Source: Demequina sp. NBRC 110053
GTDB taxonomy: Bacteria > Actinomycetota > Actinomycetes > Actinomycetales > Demequinaceae
Assembly: GCF_002090095.1 (NCBI RefSeq)
Contig: NZ_BBRJ01000002.1
Location: 1,043,265 to 1,107,264, forward strand
Direction: 5' to 3'
DNA length: 64,000 bases
The notes under the pieces are model-generated. The model did no database searches, was not told the DNA's origin, and saw only the letters and a list, made by a program, of their open reading frames with translations. Below, one piece after another: positions 25,736 through 37,037 of the stretch. How positions within the stretch are numbered: the first letter of the stretch is position 1; each line of letters begins with the position of its first letter. A program made the translations under genes and the position numbers.

Positions 25736-26233
25736 ATGAGCGACGAGCGCGAGGTGCTGACCTGGCAGGGATTCGGCGACGCGTCGCGGGTCCTCGCCCA
25801 GATGGTGGTGGACGACGGCTTCGAGCCCGAGGTGGTGGTGGCCGTCGCGCGCGGCGGGCTGCCCGTGGGGGGCGCGCTGGCGTACGCGCTCGGCACCAAG
25901 GGCGTCGGCACGCTGAACGTCGAGTTCTACACGGGAGTGGACCAGCGCCTGCCGGCGCCGATCGTGCTGCCGCCGCTGCTGGACACGGACGCGATGGCGG
26001 GCATGCGCGTGCTGGTGGCGGACGACGTCGCGGACACCGGCGAGACCCTCGCGCTCGTCAAGCAGCTGATGGACCAGCACGCGGGCGAGGTCCGCACCGC
26101 CGTTCTCTACGCCAAGTCCCGCTCGATCATCGAGCCCGACTACGTCTGGAAGCGCACCGACCAGTGGATCACCTTCCCGTGGTCGGCGCTGCCTCCGGTG
26201 ACGCGCGGCCGAGCGCATCCGGGGCACGGATGA
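25736..26233 (+). CDS. phosphoribosyltransferase-family protein between kinase and regulator
   Basis: A 165-residue type I PRTase-fold protein. VLVADDVADTGETL at about 97-110 is the PRPP-binding motif, and VVVAVARGGLPVGGALAYAL is the first loop, as in xanthine-guanine-type enzymes. It could salvage a base or act as a non-catalytic binder. Its stop codon overlaps the response-regulator start (ATGA), so translation of the two is coupled. ATG 25736 is preceded by GGGAGCC; the out-of-frame ATG at 25732 is not used. The placement inside a two-component operon is unusual. Confidence 0.85.
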   Translation: MSDEREVLTWQGFGDASRVLAQMVVDDGFEPEVVVAVARGGLPVGGALAYALGTKGVGTLNVEFYTGVDQRLPAPIVLPPLLDTDAMAGMRVLVADDVADTGETLALVKQLMDQHAGEVRTAVLYAKSRSIIEPDYVWKRTDQWITFPWSALPPVTRGRAHPGHG

Positions 26234-26886
26234 TTCGCGTCGCGCTGGTCGACGACCAGCAACTGATCCGGGCGGGCTTCCGCATGGTCGTGGACTCGCA
26301 GCCGGACATGGAGGTCGTGGCTGAGGCAGGGGATGGGGCCGCTGCGGTGGCCGCGCTGACCGCCCTCGACGCACCCGCCGACGTGGTGCTGATGGACGTG
26401 CGCATGCCCGGCATGGACGGCATCGAGGCGTGCCGGGCGATCGCCGCGGCGCTCGACAGCCGGGTGGTGATGCTCACCACCTTCGACCTCGACGAGTACG
26501 TGGTCGCCGCGATCAAGGCGGGTGCCAGCGGGTTCCTGCTCAAGGACGCGCCGCCCGACGACCTGCTGTCCGCGATCCGCACCGTCCACGCCGGCGACGC
26601 CGTCATCGCCCCCTCCTCGACGCGGCGCCTGCTCGCGAAGGTCGCGGAGCTGCAGACCGAGCCAGCGGACGCATCGGCGCTCAAGACGCTCACCGACCGC
26701 GAGCGCGAGGTCCTCACCCTCATGGCGAAGGGCCACTCCAACCAGGAGATCTGCGCAGAGCTGTTCCTCGCCGAGCCGACCGTCAAGACGCACGTGGGGC
26801 GGGTGCTCGCCAAGCTCGGCGCTCGCGACCGGGTGCAGGCCGTCGTCATGGCGTACGAGACAGGCTTGGTGCGGCCGCAGGTCTGA
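26230..26886 (+). CDS. NarL/LuxR-family response regulator
   Basis: A 218-residue regulator: receiver domain with Asp8/Asp9 acidic pocket, phospho-acceptor Asp56 (LMDVRMPGMDG) and the conserved Lys in LLKDAPP, then a LuxR-type helix-turn-helix (LTDREREVLTLMAKGHSNQEICAELFLAEPTVKTHV). The partner of the kinase two genes upstream. Its likely target is the ABC exporter that starts 92 bases downstream; this is inference from position. Its start is fused to the PRTase stop as ATGA. Confidence 0.93.
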   Translation: MIRVALVDDQQLIRAGFRMVVDSQPDMEVVAEAGDGAAAVAALTALDAPADVVLMDVRMPGMDGIEACRAIAAALDSRVVMLTTFDLDEYVVAAIKAGASGFLLKDAPPDDLLSAIRTVHAGDAVIAPSSTRRLLAKVAELQTEPADASALKTLTDREREVLTLMAKGHSNQEICAELFLAEPTVKTHVGRVLAKLGARDRVQAVVMAYETGLVRPQV

Positions 26887-26937
26887 CACCCCCGGCCTCG
26901 GCGTCATACCTGGGTATCACCCAGGTGAAGACCGGGG

Positions 26938-26954
26938 GCCGATGCGCGGGCTGG
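26938..26954 (+). repeat. 17-bp repeat GCCGATGCGCGGGCTGG, copy C
   Basis: Between the response regulator and the ABC ATPase, 11 bases before the TAGCGT -10 box of the latter, so it overlaps the promoter spacer and -35 region. Confidence 0.8.
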
Positions 26955-26978
26955 GCCCCGCTCGATAGCGTCGCTGGC

Positions 26979-27761
26979 ATGGACACACCAGAGGTGACGG
27001 GCGGCGAGCAGCCGGCGAGCGCATCGGCGCCCGTGGCGCTCGCCAGCCGCGGGCTCACCAAGACCTACGGCGCGGGCGATGCGGCCGTCACGGCCGTCGA
27101 CCACGTGGACCTCGACATCCCCGGTGCCACGCTCACCGCGATCATGGGCCCGTCGGGCTCGGGCAAGACCACGCTGGTGCATCTGCTCGCTGGTCTCGAC
27201 CGGCCCGACAGCGGCGACGTGTGGGTGGGCGAGGACAACCTCGCCGCATTGAGCGACAAGCAGCTCGCCCGCGTGCGGGGCCGCGTGGTGGGCTTCGTGT
27301 TCCAGGGCTTCAACCTCATCCAGACCATGACCGGACGGGACAACATCCAGCTGCCGCTCCGGCTCAACGGCCTGGCGCACGACAAGGACTGGATGGCGAC
27401 GCTGGTCGACATGCTCGGGATCGACCGGGAGCTCGACCGCCGCCCCTACGAGATGTCGGGTGGTCAGCAGCAGCGGGTCGCCATCGCCCGCGCGCTGATC
27501 ACCCGGCCGCGTGTGGTGCTCGCGGACGAGCCCACCGGCAACCTCGACACCCACGCGAGCGCGGAGATCCTGTCGCACCTGCGTGTCAGCTGCCGGGAGC
27601 TGGGCCAGTCGGTGGTCATGGTGACGCACGACCCGACCGCCGCGTCCTACGCGAGCCGGGTGCTGCTGTTCGCGGACGGTCGCGTCGAGGGCCACATCAC
27701 CGATCCGTCGCCCGAGGCCGTCCTGGCCGGGCTCGATGCACTAGCGGGGGTTGAACGATGA
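26979..27761 (+). CDS. ABC transporter ATP-binding protein (MacB/LolD type)
   Basis: A 260-residue ATPase: Walker [11 protein letters not shown]-loop FQGFNLI, signature [15 protein letters not shown], Walker [13 protein letters not shown] and the switch His in MVTHDP. The class pairs with FtsX-like permeases, here the two downstream genes. TAGCGT at 26966-26971 is 7 bases before the ATG, so the exporter has its own leaderless promoter. Its stop overlaps the next start as ATGA. Confidence 0.95.
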   Translation: MDTPEVTGGEQPASASAPVALASRGLTKTYGAGDAAVTAVDHVDLDIPGATLTAIMGPSGSGKTTLVHLLAGLDRPDSGDVWVGEDNLAALSDKQLARVRGRVVGFVFQGFNLIQTMTGRDNIQLPLRLNGLAHDKDWMATLVDMLGIDRELDRRPYEMSGGQQQRVAIARALITRPRVVLADEPTGNLDTHASAEILSHLRVSCRELGQSVVMVTHDPTAASYASRVLLFADGRVEGHITDPSPEAVLAGLDALAGVER

Positions 27762-29764
27762 AATGGATTCCAGTCGCCATCGTGGCAGCGGTCTCTGGGC
27801 TGCTGACGTTCGCCGGGCCGGCGCCGTTCACGGACTGGTCTGACGAGCGCGGCTTCGTCGCCTACTTCTCGTACGTCCTGCTGCTGATCTATGCGCCGTT
27901 TCTGATCGCGGTGGTCGGCGGCACCGCGGCAGCCTTCCGCGGAATCTGGGCTGCCACGCGGCGTGCTGACCTCGTGGCCGAGCTCGCGTTGGGGCGCGCG
28001 CGGGCGGACCTGATCCGTTCCCACGCGCTCGCCGGTCTGCGCGAGGGCGTGATGGCGGGGGCTGTGGGCGGGGTCGCCGGTGCCACGGTGCGGCAGGCTG
28101 TCTCGGGGCTCGGAGGAGAGTTCGTCCCCGGCGCGATGTGGATCTGGCTGAGCGTGGTCGCGCTCGCGGCGATCTGCCTGACCGCCGCGTATGCGCTGGT
28201 TGCCTGGTGGGCGACACGCGGATCGGTGCGCGAGATCGCGGAGGGTGCTCCCCCAGCGAGCACGACGAGGCCCTTCCGCGGAGAGAGCGTTCCTCCAACC
28301 GCGCCGCGGTCGCGCGGGCGCGGTCGTCGGGTCTGGGCGTGGGCCACAGCGGGCGGCGTCGCGACCGTGATGCTCGGGCTCGTGCTCGCCGCGACCGGGA
28401 ACCTCTCCACGGACGACAGTGACAGCGCGATCGCCATCGCCGCGTCGGTCGTCTTCGGCCTCGTGCTGATGGTGACACTGTCGATCGGCTTGCCCGCCCT
28501 GCTCGTCTGGGGCGGCACGAGGGCGGCGGTGCGCCTGTCGCTCGGGACAGTCGCTGCTGTCGCGCGAGGCGCGGCGCCGGGCAGCGCTCGCGCGCTCGCG
28601 GCCGATGCGGTGGCCAGGCCCACGCCCATGCGCACGGGCGCGCTCGCGGCCGTGATGGCCGTGATGGGCGTGGCGACGGTCGTCACCTGCATCTACGCGG
28701 GCACCGAGTCGCGCAACGCGCTCGGGGAGTCGCTGATCCCGGATGCGAGCGTGTCGACCATCGACCTCGTTCCAGGGGAGGAGGGCATCGACGCCCGAGA
28801 CGCCGGGTGGGTCGAGCCCCTGCCCACCTCCCTTCTCGAGGAGCTGCGTGCGGACGCGGACCTGCTGGTGATCGAGGCCGGGGTGCTGCTCACGGATGTG
28901 CGAGAGCTGCCTCTCGAGCCCGGTGAGGTGGACTGGCTCAACCATCGCGATCTGCTGATCGCGGTCGACGCGGCGGACGTGGACCGGGTCGAGCCCGGCA
29001 GCGCGCAGGCGATGTATTTGACTGGCGAAGCGCTGTGGGCGTGGGGGCACCTGGGGTGGACCGCGCCGGGGACGGGCGACGCCGTCACGGTCAACGGCGT
29101 CACCGCGCCGACCCACACCGTGAACCAGTCCGTGCCGTGGGCCGGCGTCGAGAGGGCGTGGGCGGAGGAGCAATGGGGGACCTCGACCACGGCAGCGGTG
29201 CTGCTCTTCCCTGCGGGAGACGTGTCGGTCTCGAAGGCGCTCGCCCGGCATGACCTGAGGGGGCTCGAGGTGGTCGACCTGAGCATGCGCAGCGGTTGGT
29301 CCAGCCCGGTCAGGGGCGGCCTTGTCGCGGCTGTGACGGCTCCCTTCCTCGCGGTCGCGGTGGCGATCGTCATCGCTCTGGCCTGGTCGACGCAGCGCTT
29401 GCGCGCAAAGGACCAGGCGACGCTGCTCGCCCTGGGCGCCACGCCGCGGGCCTTGCGCGGAGCAGCGGCGGTCGAGGCCCTGGTGCCCACACTGATTGCC
29501 GGCCTCCTCGGCGTGGTGGGCGGCGCGCTGATCGGGTTGCCGCTCGCCGAGCTCGCCAACGCGCCGCTGGGCGCGGCTGGCGTCGGCAACCTCGTCGCAG
29601 GCATCGGCGTAACCGCCTCAGCGATGCCGTGGCTGGCGCTGCTGGGGCTCGTGATCGTGGCGGCAGTGGTCGCCGCGATCGGAGCGGCGCTCGTGAGGGT
29701 GCGGCTGGACCGGCTGTCGCCAGCTCAGCAGCTCGAGCAGGCGCAGAAGGCCGGAATCTCATGA
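27758..29764 (+). CDS. ABC exporter permease (FtsX-like), subunit 1
   Basis: A 668-residue membrane protein. The N-terminal half carries about four helices, then a further helix pair near 195-245, an extracellular region around 310-510 and an FtsX-like three-helix C-terminal bundle (AAVTAPFLAVAVAIVIALAW... EALVPTLIAGLLGVVGGALI... WLALLGLVIVAAVVAAIGAAL). It overlaps the ATPase gene and the next permease gene by four bases each (ATGA). Substrate unknown; related two-component-linked exporters handle antimicrobial peptides or lipids. Confidence 0.82.
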   Translation: MKWIPVAIVAAVSGLLTFAGPAPFTDWSDERGFVAYFSYVLLLIYAPFLIAVVGGTAAAFRGIWAATRRADLVAELALGRARADLIRSHALAGLREGVMAGAVGGVAGATVRQAVSGLGGEFVPGAMWIWLSVVALAAICLTAAYALVAWWATRGSVREIAEGAPPASTTRPFRGESVPPTAPRSRGRGRRVWAWATAGGVATVMLGLVLAATGNLSTDDSDSAIAIAASVVFGLVLMVTLSIGLPALLVWGGTRAAVRLSLGTVAAVARGAAPGSARALAADAVARPTPMRTGALAAVMAVMGVATVVTCIYAGTESRNALGESLIPDASVSTIDLVPGEEGIDARDAGWVEPLPTSLLEELRADADLLVIEAGVLLTDVRELPLEPGEVDWLNHRDLLIAVDAADVDRVEPGSAQAMYLTGEALWAWGHLGWTAPGTGDAVTVNGVTAPTHTVNQSVPWAGVERAWAEEQWGTSTTAAVLLFPAGDVSVSKALARHDLRGLEVVDLSMRSGWSSPVRGGLVAAVTAPFLAVAVAIVIALAWSTQRLRAKDQATLLALGATPRALRGAAAVEALVPTLIAGLLGVVGGALIGLPLAELANAPLGAAGVGNLVAGIGVTASAMPWLALLGLVIVAAVVAAIGAALVRVRLDRLSPAQQLEQAQKAGIS

Positions 29765-31758
29765 CCTGGACCCTGCTGCGCGAGCAGGTTCGCTCCCAGC
29801 GCTCTTACGCCGTGTGGACGGTGCTGCTCATCGCCGCCGCCGTCGCGCTCGCCTCCTATGCGTGGACCGTGGACCGCACCTATGACGCCCAGGCGCACGC
29901 GTACGCGGATGCCGCAGGGGAGGCCCGCGAGGTCTCCGCCCAGGTCGCGCTCTACCCTCCCGACGGATCGGCCGCCCCCGACATCGCCGAGTACGGCGTG
30001 CCGATGACGGAGGCGGGGCTCGACACCCTCCTTGCGGAGGCGAACGCCGAGGGCGCAGGCGCCGTCGCCTCCTTGCAAGGAATGCTGCTGGCGATCGAGC
30101 CCGACGCGCAAGGGTCGTGGGCGGATCCCGCAGCAGTCCAGTGGGGAGACGTGCGCTGGGACGACGCGATCGCCCAGGGCCGCCCACCGGGGCCGGGCGA
30201 GATCGCGCTCGAGGCATCGTCGGCCAGCGCGCTCGGCGTGGACCTCGGCGACGCCGTGACCATCCAGCTGGAGAGCGAGCAGCCGTCGCAGGCGGCCGTC
30301 GTCGAGAGTCGAACCCTGGTGGGCCTCGCGTACGACAGCGCCATGTGGCCCGCCGGCCACTGGCCCGTGGGACGCGCCTACCTGCCGGCGGAGGACGCGA
30401 GCGCCGCAGTGGCCGCGATGGACGCATCGCTCGTGGGGTGGGACGGCGTCCGGCTCGGATACACGACCGTCGCCGTGTCCTGGGACGTCACCACACCCGT
30501 CCTCGCACAGGCGTTCCCTGAGACCTGGACCTTCGGCGGGTACTGGTCGGAGCCACTCGGCATCGTCGCGCCGGTGGGACTCGCGATCGCGGTCGCGCTG
30601 GGCGTGGTGGCGACGGCGTTCGCCGTGGGTCGCGCTCGTGCAGCCAGTCGGGTCCAGTGGACGGCCACGGCCCGCGCCCTGGGAGCGACGCGCGGTCGGA
30701 TCGCGGCCGCCACCGTTGCGGAGGGCCTGCTGCTCGGCCTTGTCGGAGCCGCGCTCGGGCTCGCATGCGCCCTGGGTGTCGCGGCGCTCCAATACTCGCA
30801 ATACCGCCAGTCCGTGGAGGCGCCGCTTCCGGTACCGCTGACGACGTCTGCGGGCATGAACTGGCTTGCTCTCGGCGGTGGGCTCGCGTTGGGGCTCATC
30901 AGCGCGGCGATTCCGGCGCTGCTTGCGACGCGCGTGTCTCCGTCGGCCGCCCTCAAGGCTCTGCCCGCGGTCGACGAGGCGACCGTGTCCCGTCGCGTCT
31001 CCGCGGCCCCGGTGACGATCGCGTTCGCCCTCCTCTACGTCGCGTTCCTGGCCGCGGCCGCGGGCGCGACCCAGGAGGAGGCGCCATGGTCGATCCTCCT
31101 GTGCGTGGGGGCGCTGGTGACGTTCGTGCCGGTCCTCGTGGAGTCGGCCCGGCGCCTCGCTGGGCTGCTGGGAGCGAGCCTGAGCAGGAGGCGACACCCC
31201 GCCCTCGTTCAGGCCGGAACCGCCATCGCGGCACACCCGCGCCAGGCCGCGATTCTCGCCACAGTCCAGGCGGTCACGATGACCGCGCTGGTGGGCGTGA
31301 CCTCGACCGTCACCATCACCTTCGGATCGGCGACGTACTCGCCGTGGACGCTCACCGCTGCCGCCCTGGGGGCGACCCAGGCGCTGTGCGCCGGTGCGTG
31401 GTCTGCGACGCGGCGGCTGACGGCGGGCGACGACGCCACGGCCGCGGCGCTCGGGCTCGATGCGCGGGCGCTCGGCCTCGCCCATGCGGTGAGGTACGGC
31501 GCGCCGCAAGTAGCCGGCGCGATGCTCGGGGCGCTCGCCGGACTGATCGTGGTGCTGCCCGCCGCGACCGCCATGGCAATCGGGTGGTGGCTGACCCTGT
31601 CCGGTCCCGCAGATGACTCGGTCGGCCCGCTGTGGACGCTCGTGGCGTCGCTCACGACGATCACGGCCCTGGTCAACGTGGCGCTGATCGCGCTGAGTGC
31701 GGCCGTGGCCGGCGTGGTGCGTCAGCGGGACCGGCCGCGCACTCAGATCTCCGCGTGA
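29761..31758 (+). CDS. ABC exporter permease (FtsX-like), subunit 2
   Basis: A 665-residue permease. One helix near residues 18-38 is followed by a large extracellular domain (about 40-250), three FtsX-type helices with ARALGATRGRIAAATVAEGLLLGLVGAALG, and a second set of helices to the C-terminus. It shares this overall plan with the preceding gene and probably dimerises with it. ATG 29761 overlaps the upstream stop. The charged end RQRDRPRTQISA is cytosolic. Confidence 0.82.
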   Translation: MTWTLLREQVRSQRSYAVWTVLLIAAAVALASYAWTVDRTYDAQAHAYADAAGEAREVSAQVALYPPDGSAAPDIAEYGVPMTEAGLDTLLAEANAEGAGAVASLQGMLLAIEPDAQGSWADPAAVQWGDVRWDDAIAQGRPPGPGEIALEASSASALGVDLGDAVTIQLESEQPSQAAVVESRTLVGLAYDSAMWPAGHWPVGRAYLPAEDASAAVAAMDASLVGWDGVRLGYTTVAVSWDVTTPVLAQAFPETWTFGGYWSEPLGIVAPVGLAIAVALGVVATAFAVGRARAASRVQWTATARALGATRGRIAAATVAEGLLLGLVGAALGLACALGVAALQYSQYRQSVEAPLPVPLTTSAGMNWLALGGGLALGLISAAIPALLATRVSPSAALKALPAVDEATVSRRVSAAPVTIAFALLYVAFLAAAAGATQEEAPWSILLCVGALVTFVPVLVESARRLAGLLGASLSRRRHPALVQAGTAIAAHPRQAAILATVQAVTMTALVGVTSTVTITFGSATYSPWTLTAAALGATQALCAGAWSATRRLTAGDDATAAALGLDARALGLAHAVRYGAPQVAGAMLGALAGLIVVLPAATAMAIGWWLTLSGPADDSVGPLWTLVASLTTITALVNVALIALSAAVAGVVRQRDRPRTQISA

Positions 31759-31794
31759 CGGTGGCGATGGGCGCGGTCAGGCGGCAGCGCCTGG

Positions 31795-32205
31795 TCAGCC
31801 GTTCATCTGAGCAAGCTGGATGAGGTTGCCGCACGTGTCGTCCAGCACTGCGGTGGTGACGGGGCCCATGGCGGTGGGCGGCTGGATGAAGGTGACGCCC
31901 AGGTCCACCAGCCGCGCGTGCTCGGCCTCGACGTCATCGACGCTGAAGGACGTCGCCGGGATCCCGTCGGCGACGAGCGCCTCCTGGTAGGGACCGACCG
32001 CAGGGTGACCCGCTGGCTCGAGCAGCAGCTCGACGGCTGGCACGCCCGAGCTGGCCTCCTGGCCAGGGTTGCCGACGGTGAGCCAACGGCCGCCCGGGCC
32101 CAGGTCCATGTCCTGGCGCAGCTCGAAGCCGAGCACACGCGTGTAGAAGTCCTTGGCGCGCTCCTGGTCGGTGACGAACACGGAGGCGAGGTGGATGCCG
32201 ATCAT
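31795..32205 (-). CDS. VOC-family (glyoxalase-like) protein
   Basis: A 136-residue vicinal-oxygen-chelate protein with two beta-alpha-beta modules: IHLASVFVTDQERAKDFYTRVLGFE and ARLVDLGVTFIQPPTAMGPVTTAVLDDTCGNLIQLAQ. His5 and Glu-type metal-ligand positions are only partly kept, so metal-dependent catalysis is uncertain. It overlaps the ArsR gene as ATGA and so is the second gene of a regulator-enzyme pair, a common layout for ArsR-VOC modules. Confidence 0.88.
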   Translation of the reverse strand: MIGIHLASVFVTDQERAKDFYTRVLGFELRQDMDLGPGGRWLTVGNPGQEASSGVPAVELLLEPAGHPAVGPYQEALVADGIPATSFSVDDVEAEHARLVDLGVTFIQPPTAMGPVTTAVLDDTCGNLIQLAQMNG

Positions 32206-32486
32206 GACTGCTCCTGGGGGTCGGTGAGCCAGCGGCGCGCGATCGCGCGCAACGGCTCGGGGGTGAGGGTGTGCAAGACGTACCGCCCCTGCCGGCGGCG
32301 CTCGACGAGACCCGCCTCCTCCAAGACCTGGAGGTGCTGGGAGACGGCCTGTCGAGTGAGCGCCGTCGCGGGGTCGGTGCTCAGGCGGTTGACGAGCTCG
32401 AACAGGGTCTGGTCGGCGCGCTCGGCGAGCGCGTCGAGGATGGCTCGTCGCGCAGGGGCGGCGAGCGCGTCGTAGATATCGGGCAC
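32202..32486 (-). CDS. ArsR-family transcriptional regulator
   Basis: A 94-residue winged-helix repressor: APARRAILDALAERADQTLFELVNRLS and the recognition helix LTRQAVSQHLQVLEEAGLVERRRQGR. It has no cysteine, so it does not sense metals through thiols; members paired with VOC or SRPBCC proteins form a distinct non-metal class. A perfect 14-bp palindrome lies 24 bases upstream of its start and is the probable autoregulatory operator. Confidence 0.9.
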   Translation of the reverse strand: MPDIYDALAAPARRAILDALAERADQTLFELVNRLSTDPATALTRQAVSQHLQVLEEAGLVERRRQGRYVLHTLTPEPLRAIARRWLTDPQEQS

Positions 32487-32504
32487 AGAATCAGCATAGG
32501 CAAG

Positions 32505-32536
32505 TTAACGCTTGCATGCAAGCCCACGCTTGCCTC
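32505..32536. promoter_or_regulatory. putative ArsR operator
   Basis: GCTTGCATGCAAGC (32510-32523) is a perfect 14-bp palindrome. The surrounding sequence repeats the half-site: CAAG just before it at 32501 and CGCTTGCC just after it. It sits directly upstream of the ArsR-VOC pair. Confidence 0.55.
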
Positions 32537-32625
32537 TCGGTCCACGCCGCCGCCCCTCCCCTAGACTGGCCGCGCGTCGGGGCCACAGCCCCGCCCGCGC
32601 ATCGGCCGCCTGGAAGGACCCGCTC

Positions 32626-33048
32626 GTGACCAACTACGCCGGAGACATCACGCCGCAGGAGGCGTGGGACATCCTCACCTCGAACCCGGATGCTCGCCTC
32701 GTGGACGTGCGCACCGAGGCCGAGTGGCGGTTCGTGGGCGTGCCCGACACCTCCGCTACCGACCACGAGACGCTCTTCATCGAGTGGGTGTCCTACCCCG
32801 ACGGAGAGCGCAACTTCCAGTTCGTCCAGCAGCTGAGGGCCAGCGGAATCGAGCCCGACGGTGAGGCGCCGGTGATCTTCCTGTGCCGTTCGGGGCAGCG
32901 CTCGATCGGTGCCGCCGTCGCGGCCACCGATGCAGGGATCGGTCCCTCGTACAACGTCCTCGAGGGATTCGAGGGGGCCGTGAACGGCGAGGGCCACCGC
33001 GGCTGGCAGGGATGGCGCGCCGCCGGCCTGCCGTGGCGACAGGGCTGA
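32626..33048 (+). CDS. rhodanese-like domain protein
   Basis: A 140-residue single rhodanese domain, with the active-site loop FLCRSGQRS carrying Cys87. It could act as a sulfurtransferase or carry persulfide sulfur. Starts at GTG 32626 with AAGGA seven bases upstream. The octamer in the form CCCGCGCATCGGC lies just before its ribosome site. metZ, another sulfur gene, is 4 kb away, but the intervening gene has no sulfur link. Confidence 0.85.
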   Translation: MTNYAGDITPQEAWDILTSNPDARLVDVRTEAEWRFVGVPDTSATDHETLFIEWVSYPDGERNFQFVQQLRASGIEPDGEAPVIFLCRSGQRSIGAAVAATDAGIGPSYNVLEGFEGAVNGEGHRGWQGWRAAGLPWRQG

Positions 33049-33095
33049 GCCGAGACGCCCTCAGCGACGTTCATCCCGCCAGCCCGGGCGCAAAC

Positions 33096-33149
33096 TTCAC
33101 CCTCTCTTCACCGCGCGTTCAGGGCGCGTTCCCGCGAGCGACCTACGGT
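33096..33149 (+). promoter_or_regulatory. putative PHO box and promoter (first)
   Basis: TTC recurs at 33096, 33107, 33118 and 33129, an exact 11-base period: TTCACCCTCTC, TTCACCGCGCG, TTCAGGGCGCG, TTCCCGCGAGC. Eleven-base direct repeats with a TTCA core are the form of PhoP boxes in Streptomyces. TACGGT at 33144-33149 may be the -10 of the small gene at 33192. Confidence 0.5.
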
Positions 33150-33191
33150 CGAGACGTAGCCATCATCCAGTCCTGACGAGAGGGTGACGCG

Positions 33192-33335
33192 ATGTCTGAG
33201 GCACTGCAGTCGATCGCACTCGAGGCCGCGACGGCCGTCGGCGGCCCCGGCGAGGCCATGCTCCTCGCCTGGTGCGCCTTCGGCCTTGCCGTCGGTGGCG
33301 CAGCGCTCGCGGTCAAGCGACGCCGCGCGGGCTGA
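33192..33335 (+). CDS. hypothetical 47-residue membrane peptide
   Basis: A tiny protein too short for most gene callers. It starts MSEALQSIALEAATAVGG, has one hydrophobic helix (MLLAWCAFGLAVGGAALAV) and ends KRRRAG. GAGAGG lies upstream of the ATG at a normal distance. The helix-plus-Arg tail resembles the end of the sorting signal in the next gene, but there is no LPxTG-like motif. It sits between two PHO-box-like repeat clusters and may belong to the same phosphate response; function unknown. Confidence 0.5.
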   Translation: MSEALQSIALEAATAVGGPGEAMLLAWCAFGLAVGGAALAVKRRRAG

Positions 33336-33431
33336 CGGGCCCGCCACACCTCGCGGACTGCGGGTCGCGACGGCGGCCCCGCGTCTGCCTGCCCGCCCAC
33401 CTCGCTCGCCCGCCGGCGGCCGCCACCCAAC

Positions 33432-33475
33432 CGTCATCTGCGGTTCACGAGCCATTCGTCTTGGCCCCATAGATT
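33432..33475 (+). promoter_or_regulatory. putative PHO box and promoter (second)
   Basis: Three 11-base units share a TCA/TC core in register: CGTCATCTGCG (33432), GTTCACGAGCC (33443) and ATTCGTCTTGG (33454). TAGATT at 33470-33475 is a good -10, 44 bases before the lamin-tail gene. Weaker than the first cluster but correctly placed. Confidence 0.45.
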
Positions 33476-33518
33476 CCCCTCGTCCGTGACAACTCACTTC
33501 CGACGAGGGGAAGCACTC

Positions 33519-36698
<3,180 letters not shown>

Positions 36699-37037
36699 TT
36701 CACCCACACGTGCGCGGGGCGGGGATCCCTCAGGGTCTCCGCCCCGAGCGCGTCGCGGGCGGGCGCATCACCGTGCGACTCGTCCGTCGCTGCTCCCAGG
36801 GCCTCGCATCCTCAGGTGAAGAACAGGTGAACGCGCGCCGGCGAAACGCTTCGAATGCGACGTCGTGCCTGGTGACAGGCGAATTAAAACCGGCGCCCGC
36901 ATCGGAGCATCAGCGATTCCTCGTCTTCATCCACAATGGCGCGCAACATTCCGTGGCGCGCACGAGCACTTCTCCGGACCATTCTTCGAGCTTTCCCAGG
37001 CATGCCCGCGACGACAGCGCGCCGCTACCCTGAACCC
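36699..37037. promoter_or_regulatory. intergenic region upstream of metZ
   Basis: After the terminator at 36716-36745, this 339-base gap holds a small GCCTG-GTGA-CAGGC hairpin followed by AT-rich GAATTAAAAC (about 36867-36891). I looked for a SAM riboswitch because metZ follows, but found none of its conserved elements. TACCCT at 37026-37031 is the likely metZ -10. Confidence 0.45.
36716..36745 (+). terminator. terminator of the surface-protein gene
   Basis: GGGGCGG pairs with CCGCCCC around a loop with inner TCCCT/AGGG pairing, 18 bases after the stop codon. No T tract follows, as is common at high GC. Confidence 0.6.

Noticed and set aside
24767-26374. 535-residue open frame on the minus strand opposite the histidine kinase and PRTase
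   Set aside because: It has the high-Arg/His composition of an antisense frame, no family motif, and covers well-supported plus-strand genes.
36699-37037. SAM riboswitch upstream of metZ
   Set aside because: The region has a small hairpin and AT-rich patch, but none of the conserved SAM-I or SAM-IV elements, and a -10 box lies directly before the start.
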